Below, piece by piece: positions 25,099-32,875 of a DNA stretch of 55,700 nucleotides. The stretch covers positions 1-55,700 of the forward strand of contig JAUZFR010000026.1 in assembly GCA_030840335.1 (NCBI GenBank). The letters run 5' to 3'. The position numbers and the translations under genes are program-made. Below the pieces are notes generated by a model. The model was not told where the DNA came from and did no database searches. It was given only the letters and a program-made list of their open reading frames with translations. How positions within the stretch are numbered: position 1 is the stretch's first letter; each line of letters begins with the position of its first letter. Source of the stretch: Actinomycetota bacterium (lineage in GTDB: Bacteria; Actinomycetota; Actinomycetes; Actinomycetales; Microbacteriaceae).

Positions 25099-25731
25099 CT
25101 AATCGCTCACTCGCGTGAGTTGAAGCAGTCCGTCGCCCGCGAGCGACAAGCTGCTCAGTACTGCCGGTGATTTCGCGATTTCGTCGAGCAGTGTGCGGAA
25201 GTCGGCGACTGTTTCGTCGCGCTGTGCGGCATCCGCCACTCGTCCGCGCCAGAGTGCGTGAGGGATGAGCACGGTGCCCCCGACACGTACGAGACGCAGC
25301 CCGTGCTCGACGTATTCGATCACCGACGCTGGATCCGCGTCGACCACCACAAGGTCGTAGCTGGCCTCGTTCATCCGAGGGAGCACGTCCAGCGCACGTC
25401 CAGCGATGAGGCGAGCCTGGTTTGCGTGAATGCCCGCGTCGGTAAACCCGCGTCGAGCCGACTGTTGGTAGTCGATCTCGATGTCGATCGACGTGAGGAT
25501 GGCGTTGGGGGCGCCCGCGAACAGCCAGAGGCCGCTCACGCCGAGTCCGGTGCCGATCTCGATGGCCGTTGTCGCATTCGTGGCGGCCGCGATGACCGCG
25601 ATCTGTGCGCCAACCGCGGGCGAGATCGCCTCCACACCGTTTTCCAGCGACAGTTGCCGGGCGGCGGCGATGTCGGGGCTTTCGACGACGAAGTCCTCAG
25701 CGAACTTCCAACTCAGATCCATGTTCGTCAC
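25099..25731 (-). CDS. SAM-dependent O-methyltransferase
   Basis: 210 residues from the GTG at 25731, which has AAGGA six bases upstream; the GTG two codons earlier touches that site and is less likely. Class I Rossmann methyltransferase of the catechol/caffeoyl-CoA O-methyltransferase family (methyltransf_24 like): SAM motif I Glu-Ile-Gly-Thr-Gly-Leu-Gly-Val-Ser near residues 57-65, acidic residue after strand 2 in Ser-Ile-Asp-Ile-Glu, and Val-Val-Val-Asp-Ala-Asp-Pro (metal/substrate side) near 127-133. Orthologous in position to mycobacterial Rv1220c next to the sigE-tatB area. Substrate unknown. Confidence 0.87.
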   Translation of the reverse strand: MTNMDLSWKFAEDFVVESPDIAAARQLSLENGVEAISPAVGAQIAVIAAATNATTAIEIGTGLGVSGLWLFAGAPNAILTSIDIEIDYQQSARRGFTDAGIHANQARLIAGRALDVLPRMNEASYDLVVVDADPASVIEYVEHGLRLVRVGGTVLIPHALWRGRVADAAQRDETVADFRTLLDEIAKSPAVLSSLSLAGDGLLQLTRVSD

Positions 25732-25783
25732 GTTCACTCCTTGTGGTTCCCCAGCCTAGAGCGAGCGGCTCAGAGACACGGGC

Positions 25784-25789
25784 TATTCT
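25784..25789 (+). promoter_or_regulatory. -10 hexamer of leaderless promoter for tatB
   Basis: TATTCT, then six bases (GATCGA), then the GTG at 25796. No purine-rich ribosome binding site. Confidence 0.6.
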
Positions 25790-25795
25790 GATCGA

Positions 25796-26134
25796 GTGTT
25801 AGGGCTCACGTTCGACAAACTTCTGATCATCGGTCTCATCGCCGTGTTCGTCGTGGGTCCCCAGCGCCTTCCGTACTACGCCAGCCAGCTCGCTCGGCTC
25901 GTGAAATCGGTGCGCAACCTGGCGGATTCGGCGAAAGACCGGATGCGCGAAGAAATGGGCCCGGATTTCGACGACGTCGACTGGAAGAAGCTCGACCCGC
26001 GGCAGTACGACCCGCGGCGCATCATCCGCGAGGCTCTGCTCGACGACGAGCCCGTTCAACCGGTCGTCAAGCCCGTCAGCAAGTCAATGATGCGAGACGA
26101 CTCCCCGGCGCCCTACGACTCAGAGGCAACCTAA
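25796..26134 (+). CDS. tatB: Sec-independent translocase subunit TatB
   Basis: 112 residues. N-terminal transmembrane helix with the TatA/B hinge: Phe-Asp-Lys-Leu-Leu-Ile-Ile-Gly-Leu-Ile-Ala-Val-Phe-Val-Val-Gly-Pro then Gln-Arg-Leu-Pro (residues 6-26), an amphipathic helix (about 27-55) and a charged, proline-containing tail. The Gly-Pro-x-x-Leu-Pro sequence favours TatB over TatA, as does the long acidic C-terminus. It forms the twin-arginine signal receptor with TatC; an obvious client here is EfeB. In mycobacteria tatB follows sigE-rseA-htrA; here it lies 58-64 bases from the divergent methyltransferase with none of those genes between. Confidence 0.85.
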   Translation: MLGLTFDKLLIIGLIAVFVVGPQRLPYYASQLARLVKSVRNLADSAKDRMREEMGPDFDDVDWKKLDPRQYDPRRIIREALLDDEPVQPVVKPVSKSMMRDDSPAPYDSEAT

Positions 26135-26136
26135 CT

Positions 26137-26215
26137 TTCCGCGAGTGCGGCCAGTTGTCACGACTGCACGAGCTATGGGCGCCGCGCTCGCGACGACGCG
26201 CCGCACTCGGCGGAA
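26137..26215. repeat. Long inverted repeat between convergent tatB and aldehyde dehydrogenase genes
   Basis: TTCCGCGAGTGCGGC (26137-26151) pairs with GCCGCACTCGGCGGAA (26200-26215), leaving one bulged base. The 48-base loop holds inner complementary stretches (for example CGAGC/GCTCG). It fills the whole convergent gap, so a bidirectional terminator is likely, though no T-run follows on either side. Confidence 0.55.
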
Positions 26216-27769
26216 TTAGCGGCGGCGCGCAAGCTTCAGGATGCGCAGGAGCAGGATCATCGCGGGCGCCAGCCTTGCGAATTCCCTGCCCGCGCGCGGC
26301 AGAGTGAGCACGCCGGTCGATTCGGCTACCGTTCTGGCGTCGACGAACCGCAGAAGGCCCTCACGCCCATTCCGACGGCCAAGGCCGGACTGCTTCATGC
26401 CGCCCATCGGGGCATCCACGCTCGAGAACGTCGCGCGGTAGCCCTCGTTGATGTTCACGCTTCCCGCGGAGATCCGCGACGCAACCCGCCGCCCGCGCGC
26501 GACCGAACCGCTGAAAACGGATGCGTTGAGCCCGAACTCCGAGGCATTGGCCGCCGCGATCGCGTCGTCTTCGCTCTCGATTACCGTGATCGCGACGACA
26601 GGGCCGAACGTCTCGTTCGCCCAGCAGGCCATGTCGGGTGTGACGTCGGCGAGAACCGTGGGTTCGTAGAAATAGGGGCCGAGGTCTGGGCGAGCCTTGC
26701 CGCCGCTGAGAACCGTCGCGCCCTTGGCGATCGCGTCGGTGACGTGTGCCGTGACGCGCTCGAGCTGTGCGGCGGAGGTCAGTGAGCCGACATCCGTACT
26801 GTCATCGAATGCCGCGCCCTGGACGAGACTGTCGACGCGTGCGACGAAGGCTTTGGTGAACTCATCAGCAACGGCGCGCTGCACGTAGATTCGCTCGATC
26901 GACACGCATAGCTGGCCCATGGACGAGAAGCACGAGTACACCGCATTGGCGGCAGCTTTCTGAGGGTTCACATCGTCGAGCACGATCAGCGGATTCTTGC
27001 CCCCGAGTTCGAGAGACGCTCCAATGAGCCGACCGGCCGCTCTCACGCCGACTTTGGTTCCGGTTGCGGTCGACCCGGTGAAACACACGTAGTCGACGCT
27101 GTCGACGACAGCATTACCCACCTCGTTGCCGTCCCCCGCAACGACAGCCCATAGCGCGGCCGGCACGCCAGCGTCGATGAATGCGCGACGCGCGTGCAGG
27201 ATGGTCAGCGCGCCCTGGTTGTCGGCCTTCTGAACGACCGCGTTCCCCGCCGCCAGCGCAGGAACTACATCCATCAGCGAGAGGCTGAGCGGGTAGTTCC
27301 ACGGCGTGATCACTCCGACGAGCCCCTTTGACTTGTACGACACCCGCGTCGCGAGCACCACGGGAATGCCCGCCCGCCTGCGACGAGTGCGGAGAACGCT
27401 GCGCGCGGAAACCGCGTAGTACCGGGTGACCGACGCACCCTGGAAGACTTCCTCGAACGCCTGGCCACGCGTCTTGCCGGTCTCCGACTGAAGTACGTCG
27501 AGCAGCTCTTCGCGGTTCGCGAGCAGCCTGTCGTGCGCGTCGAGCAGGATGCGGCGGCGCTCGGCGAAACCGAGTCGCACCCAGGCGAGCTGGGCGACAC
27601 GTGCCGCGGCAGCCGCATCCGTGACGTCCCGGGCGCTGCTCTGTGGCAGGTCGTGGAGCACCTCGCCAGTGAAGGGTGCAATGACGGGTGTGGCGCTCGC
27701 GTTGGTCGCGGCCGAGAGGTCATGCACGAGCTCCGCGGCGAGCGACCGGTCGACAAGTAATCCGGACAT
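26216..27769 (-). CDS. NAD(P)-dependent aldehyde dehydrogenase, succinate-semialdehyde dehydrogenase type
   Basis: 517 residues from the ATG at 27769, seven bases after TAGCGT; the frame extends to 27868 but that part lies in the palindromic intergenic region. Complete ALDH: cofactor-binding Val-Ile-Thr-Pro-Trp-Asn-Tyr-Pro, catalytic Glu in Leu-Glu-Leu-Gly-Gly-Lys-Asn-Pro (near 253), nucleophilic Cys in Gly-Gln-Leu-Cys-Val-Ser (near 286) and Asn-Glu-Thr-Phe-Gly-Pro. Spacing and motifs resemble actinobacterial GabD2-type succinate-semialdehyde dehydrogenases. About 30 extra C-terminal residues (hydrophobic then Arg/Lys-rich) are not part of the ALDH fold and may touch the membrane. Substrate not proven. 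Confidence 0.85.
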   Translation of the reverse strand: MSGLLVDRSLAAELVHDLSAATNASATPVIAPFTGEVLHDLPQSSARDVTDAAAAARVAQLAWVRLGFAERRRILLDAHDRLLANREELLDVLQSETGKTRGQAFEEVFQGASVTRYYAVSARSVLRTRRRRAGIPVVLATRVSYKSKGLVGVITPWNYPLSLSLMDVVPALAAGNAVVQKADNQGALTILHARRAFIDAGVPAALWAVVAGDGNEVGNAVVDSVDYVCFTGSTATGTKVGVRAAGRLIGASLELGGKNPLIVLDDVNPQKAAANAVYSCFSSMGQLCVSIERIYVQRAVADEFTKAFVARVDSLVQGAAFDDSTDVGSLTSAAQLERVTAHVTDAIAKGATVLSGGKARPDLGPYFYEPTVLADVTPDMACWANETFGPVVAITVIESEDDAIAAANASEFGLNASVFSGSVARGRRVASRISAGSVNINEGYRATFSSVDAPMGGMKQSGLGRRNGREGLLRFVDARTVAESTGVLTLPRAGREFARLAPAMILLLRILKLARRR

Positions 27770-27776
27770 GCGCATC

Positions 27777-27782
27777 ACGCTA
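27777..27782 (-). promoter_or_regulatory. -10 hexamer of aldehyde dehydrogenase promoter
   Basis: TAGCGT on the minus strand, seven bases before the ATG at 27769, so the message is leaderless or nearly so. Confidence 0.45.
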
Positions 27783-27816
27783 CACCGCGATTCATGCGCG
27801 ACACGATTGCTTGCCT

Positions 27817-27858
27817 GCGAACCAATTGCGCGCAGTCGCGCAGCAGCAATTGGTTCGC
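27817..27858. repeat. Perfect 13-bp inverted repeat upstream of the aldehyde dehydrogenase gene
   Basis: GCGAACCAATTGC (27817-27829) and GCAATTGGTTCGC (27846-27858) are perfect complements around 16 bases. An outer pair CCGCGATT (27785-27792)/AATCGCGG (27867-27874) encloses them. It lies about 35-75 bases upstream of the dehydrogenase -10 and just after the mrp stop, so it could be an operator or the mrp terminator. Confidence 0.6.
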
Positions 27859-27878
27859 TGGGGCGCAATCGCGGCGCG

Positions 27879-29012
27879 CTAGGTGACGCTCAGGCCGAGC
27901 TTGCGGCCGGCCAGGTTGCGGCTTCGAGTCGCGAGTTGCCGGGCGAGCGACAGGATGGCGGCCGCCGCGGGATCGTCCGGATGCGAGAGCACGATCGGCT
28001 CGCCGGCGTCGCCGCCCTCGCGCAGGCCGATGCTCAGTGGGATTGACGCCAGCAACGGGACCACCTCGTCGTCTGTCGAGAGCCGAGCCGCAGCATCCGC
28101 CCCTCCGCCGCTGCCGAACAGCTGCAGTACCGAACCGTCGGGCTGGGGCAGTCCTGCCATGTTTTCGATGACGCCGATCACTTTCTGGCCGGTCTGGCGC
28201 GCGACGAGTCCGCTGCGCTCCGCCACCTCGGCGGCAGCGGGCTGGGGCGTCGTCACGACGATGACCTCGGAGTTTGGCAGCAGTTGTCCGATCGAGATGG
28301 CGACGTCGCCCGTGCCGGGCGGCAGATCGAGCAGCAGGATGTCGAGGTCACCGAAGTAGACATCGGTGAGGAACTGCTGGATGGTGCGGTGCAGCATGGG
28401 TCCGCGCCACGAGACCGCGGTTGAGCCCTCAACGAACATCCCGATCGAGATCACCTTCACCCCGTGCGCGACCGGCGGCAGGATCATGTCGTTCACCTGC
28501 GTCGGCTTCGCTCCGGTGATGCCGAGAATGCCCGGAATCGAGAACCCAAACACGTCGGCATCCACGATCCCAACGCGCAGTCCGCTCGCAGCCAGCGCGA
28601 CGCCAAGGTTTGCGGTGATCGTCGACTTGCCGACGCCACCCTTTCCACTCGTGATCGCGTAGATGCGCGCAAGGGAATCCGGGCCGAATTGCAGCGTTTT
28701 CGATCTGCCGCCGCGGAGGCGCTCGGTCAGCGCATTCCGTTCTTCGCGGGACATGACGGAGACATTGACGACCGTCGAGGTCACTCCCGGCACCGACGCG
28801 ACCACTGAGCGCACGTCTCGTTCGATGGTGTCTGCCGCGGGGCATCCAACGATCGTCAGCTTGATGCCAACGGTCGCGGCTCCTTCGATGACTTCGACCG
28901 ACCCGACCATGTCGAGCTCCGTGATCGGTCGACGGATCTCCGGATCTATCACTCGTATCAGGGCCGCGCGAACGGCCCCTTCGACGCCGTCGGGTGCGGT
29001 ACCGTCAGGCAT
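27879..29012 (-). CDS. mrp: Mrp/ApbC-type iron-sulfur cluster carrier ATPase
   Basis: 377 residues. N-terminal MIP18/DUF59 domain (about 1-95) with the conserved Val-Gly-Cys-Pro, followed by a P-loop NTPase of the Mrp/NBP35 family: deviant Walker A GKGGVGKST near residues 124-132, Asp-Ala-Asp-Val-Phe-Gly-Phe-Ser-Ile-Pro, and Leu-Asp-Leu-Pro-Pro-Gly-Thr-Gly-Asp. Such proteins bind and pass on [4Fe-4S] clusters. The Cys-x-x-Cys near the C-terminus of some homologues is absent here. Begins three bases after the DUF1003 gene and ends the minus-strand operon MgtE-N, DUF1003, mrp, as in mycobacteria. Confidence 0.92.
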   Translation of the reverse strand: MPDGTAPDGVEGAVRAALIRVIDPEIRRPITELDMVGSVEVIEGAATVGIKLTIVGCPAADTIERDVRSVVASVPGVTSTVVNVSVMSREERNALTERLRGGRSKTLQFGPDSLARIYAITSGKGGVGKSTITANLGVALAASGLRVGIVDADVFGFSIPGILGITGAKPTQVNDMILPPVAHGVKVISIGMFVEGSTAVSWRGPMLHRTIQQFLTDVYFGDLDILLLDLPPGTGDVAISIGQLLPNSEVIVVTTPQPAAAEVAERSGLVARQTGQKVIGVIENMAGLPQPDGSVLQLFGSGGGADAAARLSTDDEVVPLLASIPLSIGLREGGDAGEPIVLSHPDDPAAAAILSLARQLATRSRNLAGRKLGLSVT

Positions 29013-29015
29013 TCC

Positions 29016-29522
29016 CTAGTCCGCCGAGGGGGTCTTGTCGCGGTCGAGATCTTCGAGAAGCGATCTGAGCTCTGCCCGAATGAAGTCTTTGCTCGCCATG
29101 TCTTTGATCGAGAGTCGCAGACTGACGATCTCGCGCGCGAGGTACTCAGTGTCGTTCAGGTTGCGCTCCGCGCGCTGGCGATCCTGCTCGAATTGCACGC
29201 GGTCGCGGTCATCCTGACGGTTTTGCGCGAGAAGGATGAGCGGAGCGGCATACGACGCCTGGAGCGACAGCACCAGCGTGAGAACAGTGAACCCGTACTT
29301 GGATGTGTCAAAACGCCACGCTACCGGAGCGCTGGAGTTGTAGATGATCCAGAGCAGGCAGAAGATGGTCAGGCCCAGCAGGAAGGCGGGCGTGCCCATG
29401 TTGCGGGCGATCCACTCGGTTGCGCGTCCGAACCGATCACGGCTCTCGAATCGAGGGACGAAGTTGGCGCGAAGGCCCTTTGGCGAGTCGAGGCGGGTAT
29501 CAGTCCTGTTTACGCGTGCCAT
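29016..29522 (-). CDS. DUF1003 membrane protein
   Basis: 168 residues. Basic N-terminus, then two transmembrane helices (about 45-65 with Phe-Leu-Leu-Gly-Leu-Thr-Ile-Phe-Cys-Leu-Leu-Trp, and about 78-100 with Leu-Thr-Leu-Val-Leu-Ser-Leu-Gln-Ala-Ser-Tyr-Ala-Ala-Pro) and a charged coiled-coil-like tail starting at Gln-Asn-Arg-Gln-Asp-Asp-Arg-Asp. The Leu-Gln-Ala-x-x-Ala-x-x-x-x-x-Ala-Gln-Asn-Arg pattern is characteristic of DUF1003. Function unknown. Overlaps the end of the MgtE-N gene by 23 bases, with a GAGGAGG ribosome binding site inside that gene; translation is probably coupled. Confidence 0.88.
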   Translation of the reverse strand: MARVNRTDTRLDSPKGLRANFVPRFESRDRFGRATEWIARNMGTPAFLLGLTIFCLLWIIYNSSAPVAWRFDTSKYGFTVLTLVLSLQASYAAPLILLAQNRQDDRDRVQFEQDRQRAERNLNDTEYLAREIVSLRLSIKDMASKDFIRAELRSLLEDLDRDKTPSAD

Positions 29523-30828
29523 TGGTTGTCCTCCTCGTCCTTACCGGAATTGTCGCAGTCGAAGTGTCGCTATACAGCGACTTTGTACTGCTCTCATGGT
29601 CGGTACTTCGCCAGTCATCGGGCAGCAGGTAGTCGAGAACGTCGTCAATGGTCACCACCCCGACCAGACGATGGTTTTCGTCAACAACGGGAACAGATAC
29701 GAGGTTGTAGCTCGCGAGGCGCCGCGCGACTTCTGCGGCATGCGTGTCGGCCGCGACCGGCTCGAGGGCCTGGTCGAGGAGCGTGCCGAGACGTTCGTTC
29801 GGGGGATACCGCAACATCCGCTGGAAGTGCACCATGCCGAGGAATCGACCGGTCGGCGGCTCATACGGTGGCAGGGTGACGCAGACGGCCGCACCGAGCG
29901 CGGGCGCGAGTTCGTGACGACGAATGAGCGCGAGACCTTCCGCGACGGTGGTGTCGGCCGAGACAATGATCGGTTCGGTCGTCATCAGCCCGCCCGCCGT
30001 GTCGGGGGCGTAGGAGAGCAGGAAGCGCACATCATCCGCCTCTTCCGGCTCCATCAGGTCGAGCAGGGCTTCGCCGCGCTCTTCGCTGAGCTGCGCGATC
30101 AGGTCGGCTGCGTCGTCGGGCTGCATCTGGTCGAGAACGTCGGCGGCGCGGGCATCATCCAGTTGGTTCAGGATGTCGACCTGGTCGTTTTCCGGCATCT
30201 CCTCGAGAACGTCGGCGAGACGGTCGTCGGACAGCTCGCCGGCAACCTCGAGCATGCGTTGCTCGGGAAGGTCGAGCATTGCATTGGCGAGGTCGGCGGG
30301 GAGGAGGTCGGAGTAACTCGCGATCAGCTGGGTCGCGGACTGTGATTCGCCGGTATTGGCCTTCTCTACGACGTCTCTCCAGTTGACGAAGACTGTCGTG
30401 CCCTTGCCGAACGGCGTCGCCGTCACCTTCGGCCGACGGCAGAACAGCTGACTGATCTCCCACTCGCCCGGACGCACTTCTTCGATTGCGACGTCTTCGA
30501 TGGTCGCCTCGCTTGAGCGGTCGCGCAGGGACACCTTGCGGCCCAGCATCTCGGCGATGACACGCACCTCGCCGCCGCGCTGCTCGAACCGGCGCAGGTT
30601 GATGAGACCGGTAGCGATGATCTGTCCGGAGCCGATGCTCGTCACCCGGCCGATGCCAAGGAACACGCGGCGCTTACCCGGAACTTCGATGATCAGACCG
30701 ACCACACGGGGCGACTCGGTGTTGCGATAGACCACGAGCACGTCACGAACCTTGCCAACACGGTCGCCGAAGGGGTCGAAAACGGAGCACCCGGCAAGTC
30801 GGGCTACGAATACTCTCGTGGCGCTCAC
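29500..30828 (-). CDS. Soluble MgtE N-domain/CBS protein with PRC-barrel-like N-terminus
   Basis: 442 residues from the GTG at 30828. Residues about 5-130 resemble a duplicated PRC-barrel (Val-Phe-Asp-Pro-Phe-Gly-Asp-Arg-Val-Gly-Lys-Val-Arg-Asp-Val). Residues about 165-290 are an MgtE N-type superhelix with repeated acidic Asp/Glu-Leu-Pro motifs, then Asp-Thr-Ala-Gly-Gly-Leu-Met-Thr and two CBS domains (to about 415). Magnesium channels of the MgtE family carry a five-helix membrane domain after the CBS pair; here none follows, only a Ser/Thr/Arg-rich tail. It is therefore a cytoplasmic sensor-like protein, not a channel. Start lies seven bases after TACGCT, divergent from the stress protein gene. 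Confidence 0.87.
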   Translation of the reverse strand: MSATRVFVARLAGCSVFDPFGDRVGKVRDVLVVYRNTESPRVVGLIIEVPGKRRVFLGIGRVTSIGSGQIIATGLINLRRFEQRGGEVRVIAEMLGRKVSLRDRSSEATIEDVAIEEVRPGEWEISQLFCRRPKVTATPFGKGTTVFVNWRDVVEKANTGESQSATQLIASYSDLLPADLANAMLDLPEQRMLEVAGELSDDRLADVLEEMPENDQVDILNQLDDARAADVLDQMQPDDAADLIAQLSEERGEALLDLMEPEEADDVRFLLSYAPDTAGGLMTTEPIIVSADTTVAEGLALIRRHELAPALGAAVCVTLPPYEPPTGRFLGMVHFQRMLRYPPNERLGTLLDQALEPVAADTHAAEVARRLASYNLVSVPVVDENHRLVGVVTIDDVLDYLLPDDWRSTDHESSTKSLYSDTSTATIPVRTRRTTNGTRKQD

Positions 30829-30835
30829 GGCTACA

Positions 30836-30841
30836 AGCGTA
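30836..30841 (-). promoter_or_regulatory. -10 hexamer for the MgtE-N operon
   Basis: TACGCT on the minus strand, seven bases before the GTG at 30828; no ribosome binding site. Confidence 0.45.
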
Positions 30842-30852
30842 GTCGCGCGTGG

Positions 30853-30858
30853 CACAAT
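30853..30858 (+). promoter_or_regulatory. -10 hexamer of leaderless promoter for the stress protein gene
   Basis: CACAAT, then six bases (GAGCCT), then the GTG at 30865. It deviates from TANNNT at the first base. Back to back with the promoter at 30836-30841. Confidence 0.45.
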
Positions 30859-30864
30859 GAGCCT

Positions 30865-31353
30865 GTGACCAACCAGCCGCCGTTTTCGCGCCGTGGCGCG
30901 GCCCTGCCCACGCTCCCCAAGGGTGATGTGCTCGGCACCTACGAGACCTACCAGGAAGCGTTGCTCATCGTCGACAAACTCGCGAGAGCCGATTTCGAGG
31001 TGAGCCAGCTCGCCATCATCGGAAACGACCTGAAGACCGTCGAACGAGTCACAGGCAAGCTCACCTACGGCAGGGCCGCTGCGGCAGGCGCGGCGAGTGG
31101 AGCCTGGTTCGGACTGTTCGCGGGCATCCTGTTCTTCATCATTTCCGCCGCGCCGAATGTGGGGTTCGTGCTGGCCGCGATTCTCATCGGCGCGGGTTTC
31201 GGCATGCTGTTCGGCGTCGCGACCTACGCCATCAATCGTCGCCGCAGGGACTTCACCTCCACCCACCAGGTGATCGCGAGCAACTACCAGGTCATTGCGC
31301 CGTCGACCCAGATTGCGCGCGCCCAGGAACTGCTGGGCCGTCCCGACGCCTAG
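30865..31353 (+). CDS. General stress protein 17M-like membrane protein
   Basis: 162 residues. Residues about 22-70 form a small alpha/beta GSP17M (YflT)-like domain: Gly-Thr-Tyr-Glu-Thr-Tyr-Gln-Glu-Ala, Val-Asp-Lys-Leu, Ala-Ile-Ile-Gly-Asn-Asp-Leu. Then come Arg-Ala-Ala-Ala-Ala-Gly-Ala-Ala-Ser-Gly-Ala-Trp-Phe-Gly-Leu and two glycine-rich transmembrane helices (about 75-98 and 102-122), and a C-terminal Arg-rich segment. Such proteins are annotated as general stress proteins in actinobacteria; no molecular activity is known. Ends 18 bases before the convergent aminopeptidase gene. Confidence 0.8.
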   Translation: MTNQPPFSRRGAALPTLPKGDVLGTYETYQEALLIVDKLARADFEVSQLAIIGNDLKTVERVTGKLTYGRAAAAGAASGAWFGLFAGILFFIISAAPNVGFVLAAILIGAGFGMLFGVATYAINRRRRDFTSTHQVIASNYQVIAPSTQIARAQELLGRPDA

Positions 31354-31371
31354 GCCCCGGGCCGCTAGGGC

Positions 31372-32856
31372 TCAGCGGCTGCGCGCGAGCCAGGCCTCAA
31401 CGTCATCAGCGGTGCGCGGAATGCCGATCGAGAGGTTCTCAGCCCCTGACGCGGTGACGAGAATGTTGTCTTCTATCCGCACGCCGATGCCTCGGTATTC
31501 CTCCGGCACGGTGAGATCGTCCGGCTGGAAGTACAGGCCGGGCTCGATCGTGAACACCATTCCCGGCTCGAGAACACCGTCGATGTAGAGGTCACGCCGC
31601 GCCTGCGCGCAGTCGTGCACGTCGATTCCGAGGTGGTGGCTGGTGCCGTGCACCATGTAGCGGCGGTGGTACTGGTGAGCCGGCTCGAGTGACTCCTCGG
31701 CGCTCACCGGCAGCAGTCCCCACTCGGCGGTCTTCGCGGCGATGATTTTCATAGCCTCGGCGTGGATCTCGCGAAAACGGATGCCCGGCCGAACGATCGC
31801 GAATGCCGCATCCGCCGCTTCCCGCACGGCTTCGTAGACGCGTCGTTGCACTTCGGTGAAAGTGCCCGCGATCGGAAGCGTGCGCGTGATGTCTGCGGTG
31901 TACAGGCTGTCGAGTTCGATCCCGGCGTCGAGCAGGATCAGGTCACCTGGCACCACCGGTCCGTCGTTGCGGGTCCAGTGCAGGATGCACGCATGAGGCC
32001 CCGAGGCCGCGATCGTGTCGTAGCCGACCTGATTGCCTTCGGCGCGCGCACGGCGATTGAAGGTTCCTTCGACGAGGCGCTCGCCGCGATCATGGGCCGT
32101 GATCGCGGGGAGATCCGCGATCACGTCGTTGAACCCCTTGGCGGTCGCGGCGATCGCGCGACGCATCTGGTCGACCTCGTAGACATCCTTCACGAGGCGC
32201 ATTTCGGAAAGTGTCCGCGCGAGCGACGCGTCGCCATCCGTTTCGAGGGACTCGGTGTCAGCGGCGAGCAGGCGCCGACCATCCACTGAGTCGGTCGTGT
32301 CGCGGTCGGCATCGCGCAGAATCAGGGTATCCGCGTCGACGCTGTCGATCACGCCCGCGAAATCGGCCAGATTGCGGGTCGCGAGGCCGAGATCGGCCGC
32401 GACGTGGGCGAGCGAGGGACGCGGTCCGGTCCAGAACTCGCCGATCTCCGGGTTCGCGTAGAACTCGTCGGAGTCGCGCCCTGCGGCTTCGCGGAAGTAC
32501 AGGGTGGCCTCATGACCGTTCGCAGTCGGCTCGAGTACGAGCACGCTGCCCGCCACAGCATCGCTGCCCCAACCGGTGAGGTGGGCAAATGCCGAGTGGG
32601 CGCGGTATGCATAGTCGGTGTCGTTCGACCGCACCTTTGCGGCCCCGGCCGGGATGATGAGCCGCTTGCCCGGATATTCCTTCGACAGCGCAGAGCGGCG
32701 GGCGGCGGCATAGGGAGTCTGCTCGCGGGGCGCGGGCGCGTCTTCCTCTCGCTCAGCCCAGCCCGAGGAGATGAAGTCCTTGAACGTGTCGGACACCGGG
32801 GTGGTCGAGCGATTTGCAGTGGCGCGGGGAGCTTTGGAGTCAGCCATGACATCCAT
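31372..32856 (-). CDS. pepP: Xaa-Pro aminopeptidase (aminopeptidase P, M24B)
   Basis: 494 residues. N-terminal creatinase-like domain (about 45-235) and a C-terminal pita-bread metallopeptidase. The five metal ligands are visible: Asp in Leu-Leu-Asp-Ala-Gly-Ile-Glu, Asp in Tyr-Thr-Ala-Asp-Ile-Thr-Arg, His in His-Gly-Thr-Ser-His-His-Leu-Gly, Glu in Thr-Ile-Glu-Pro-Gly-Leu-Tyr and Glu in Val-Arg-Ile-Glu-Asp-Asn. Removes an N-terminal residue preceding proline; cytoplasmic, two manganese ions expected. GGGAGGA lies three to four bases before the first ATG; the Met at codon 4 is a well-placed alternative. Confidence 0.93.
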   Translation of the reverse strand: MDVMADSKAPRATANRSTTPVSDTFKDFISSGWAEREEDAPAPREQTPYAAARRSALSKEYPGKRLIIPAGAAKVRSNDTDYAYRAHSAFAHLTGWGSDAVAGSVLVLEPTANGHEATLYFREAAGRDSDEFYANPEIGEFWTGPRPSLAHVAADLGLATRNLADFAGVIDSVDADTLILRDADRDTTDSVDGRRLLAADTESLETDGDASLARTLSEMRLVKDVYEVDQMRRAIAATAKGFNDVIADLPAITAHDRGERLVEGTFNRRARAEGNQVGYDTIAASGPHACILHWTRNDGPVVPGDLILLDAGIELDSLYTADITRTLPIAGTFTEVQRRVYEAVREAADAAFAIVRPGIRFREIHAEAMKIIAAKTAEWGLLPVSAEESLEPAHQYHRRYMVHGTSHHLGIDVHDCAQARRDLYIDGVLEPGMVFTIEPGLYFQPDDLTVPEEYRGIGVRIEDNILVTASGAENLSIGIPRTADDVEAWLARSR

Positions 32857-32875
32857 TGTCCTCCCTCGTTGCTGT

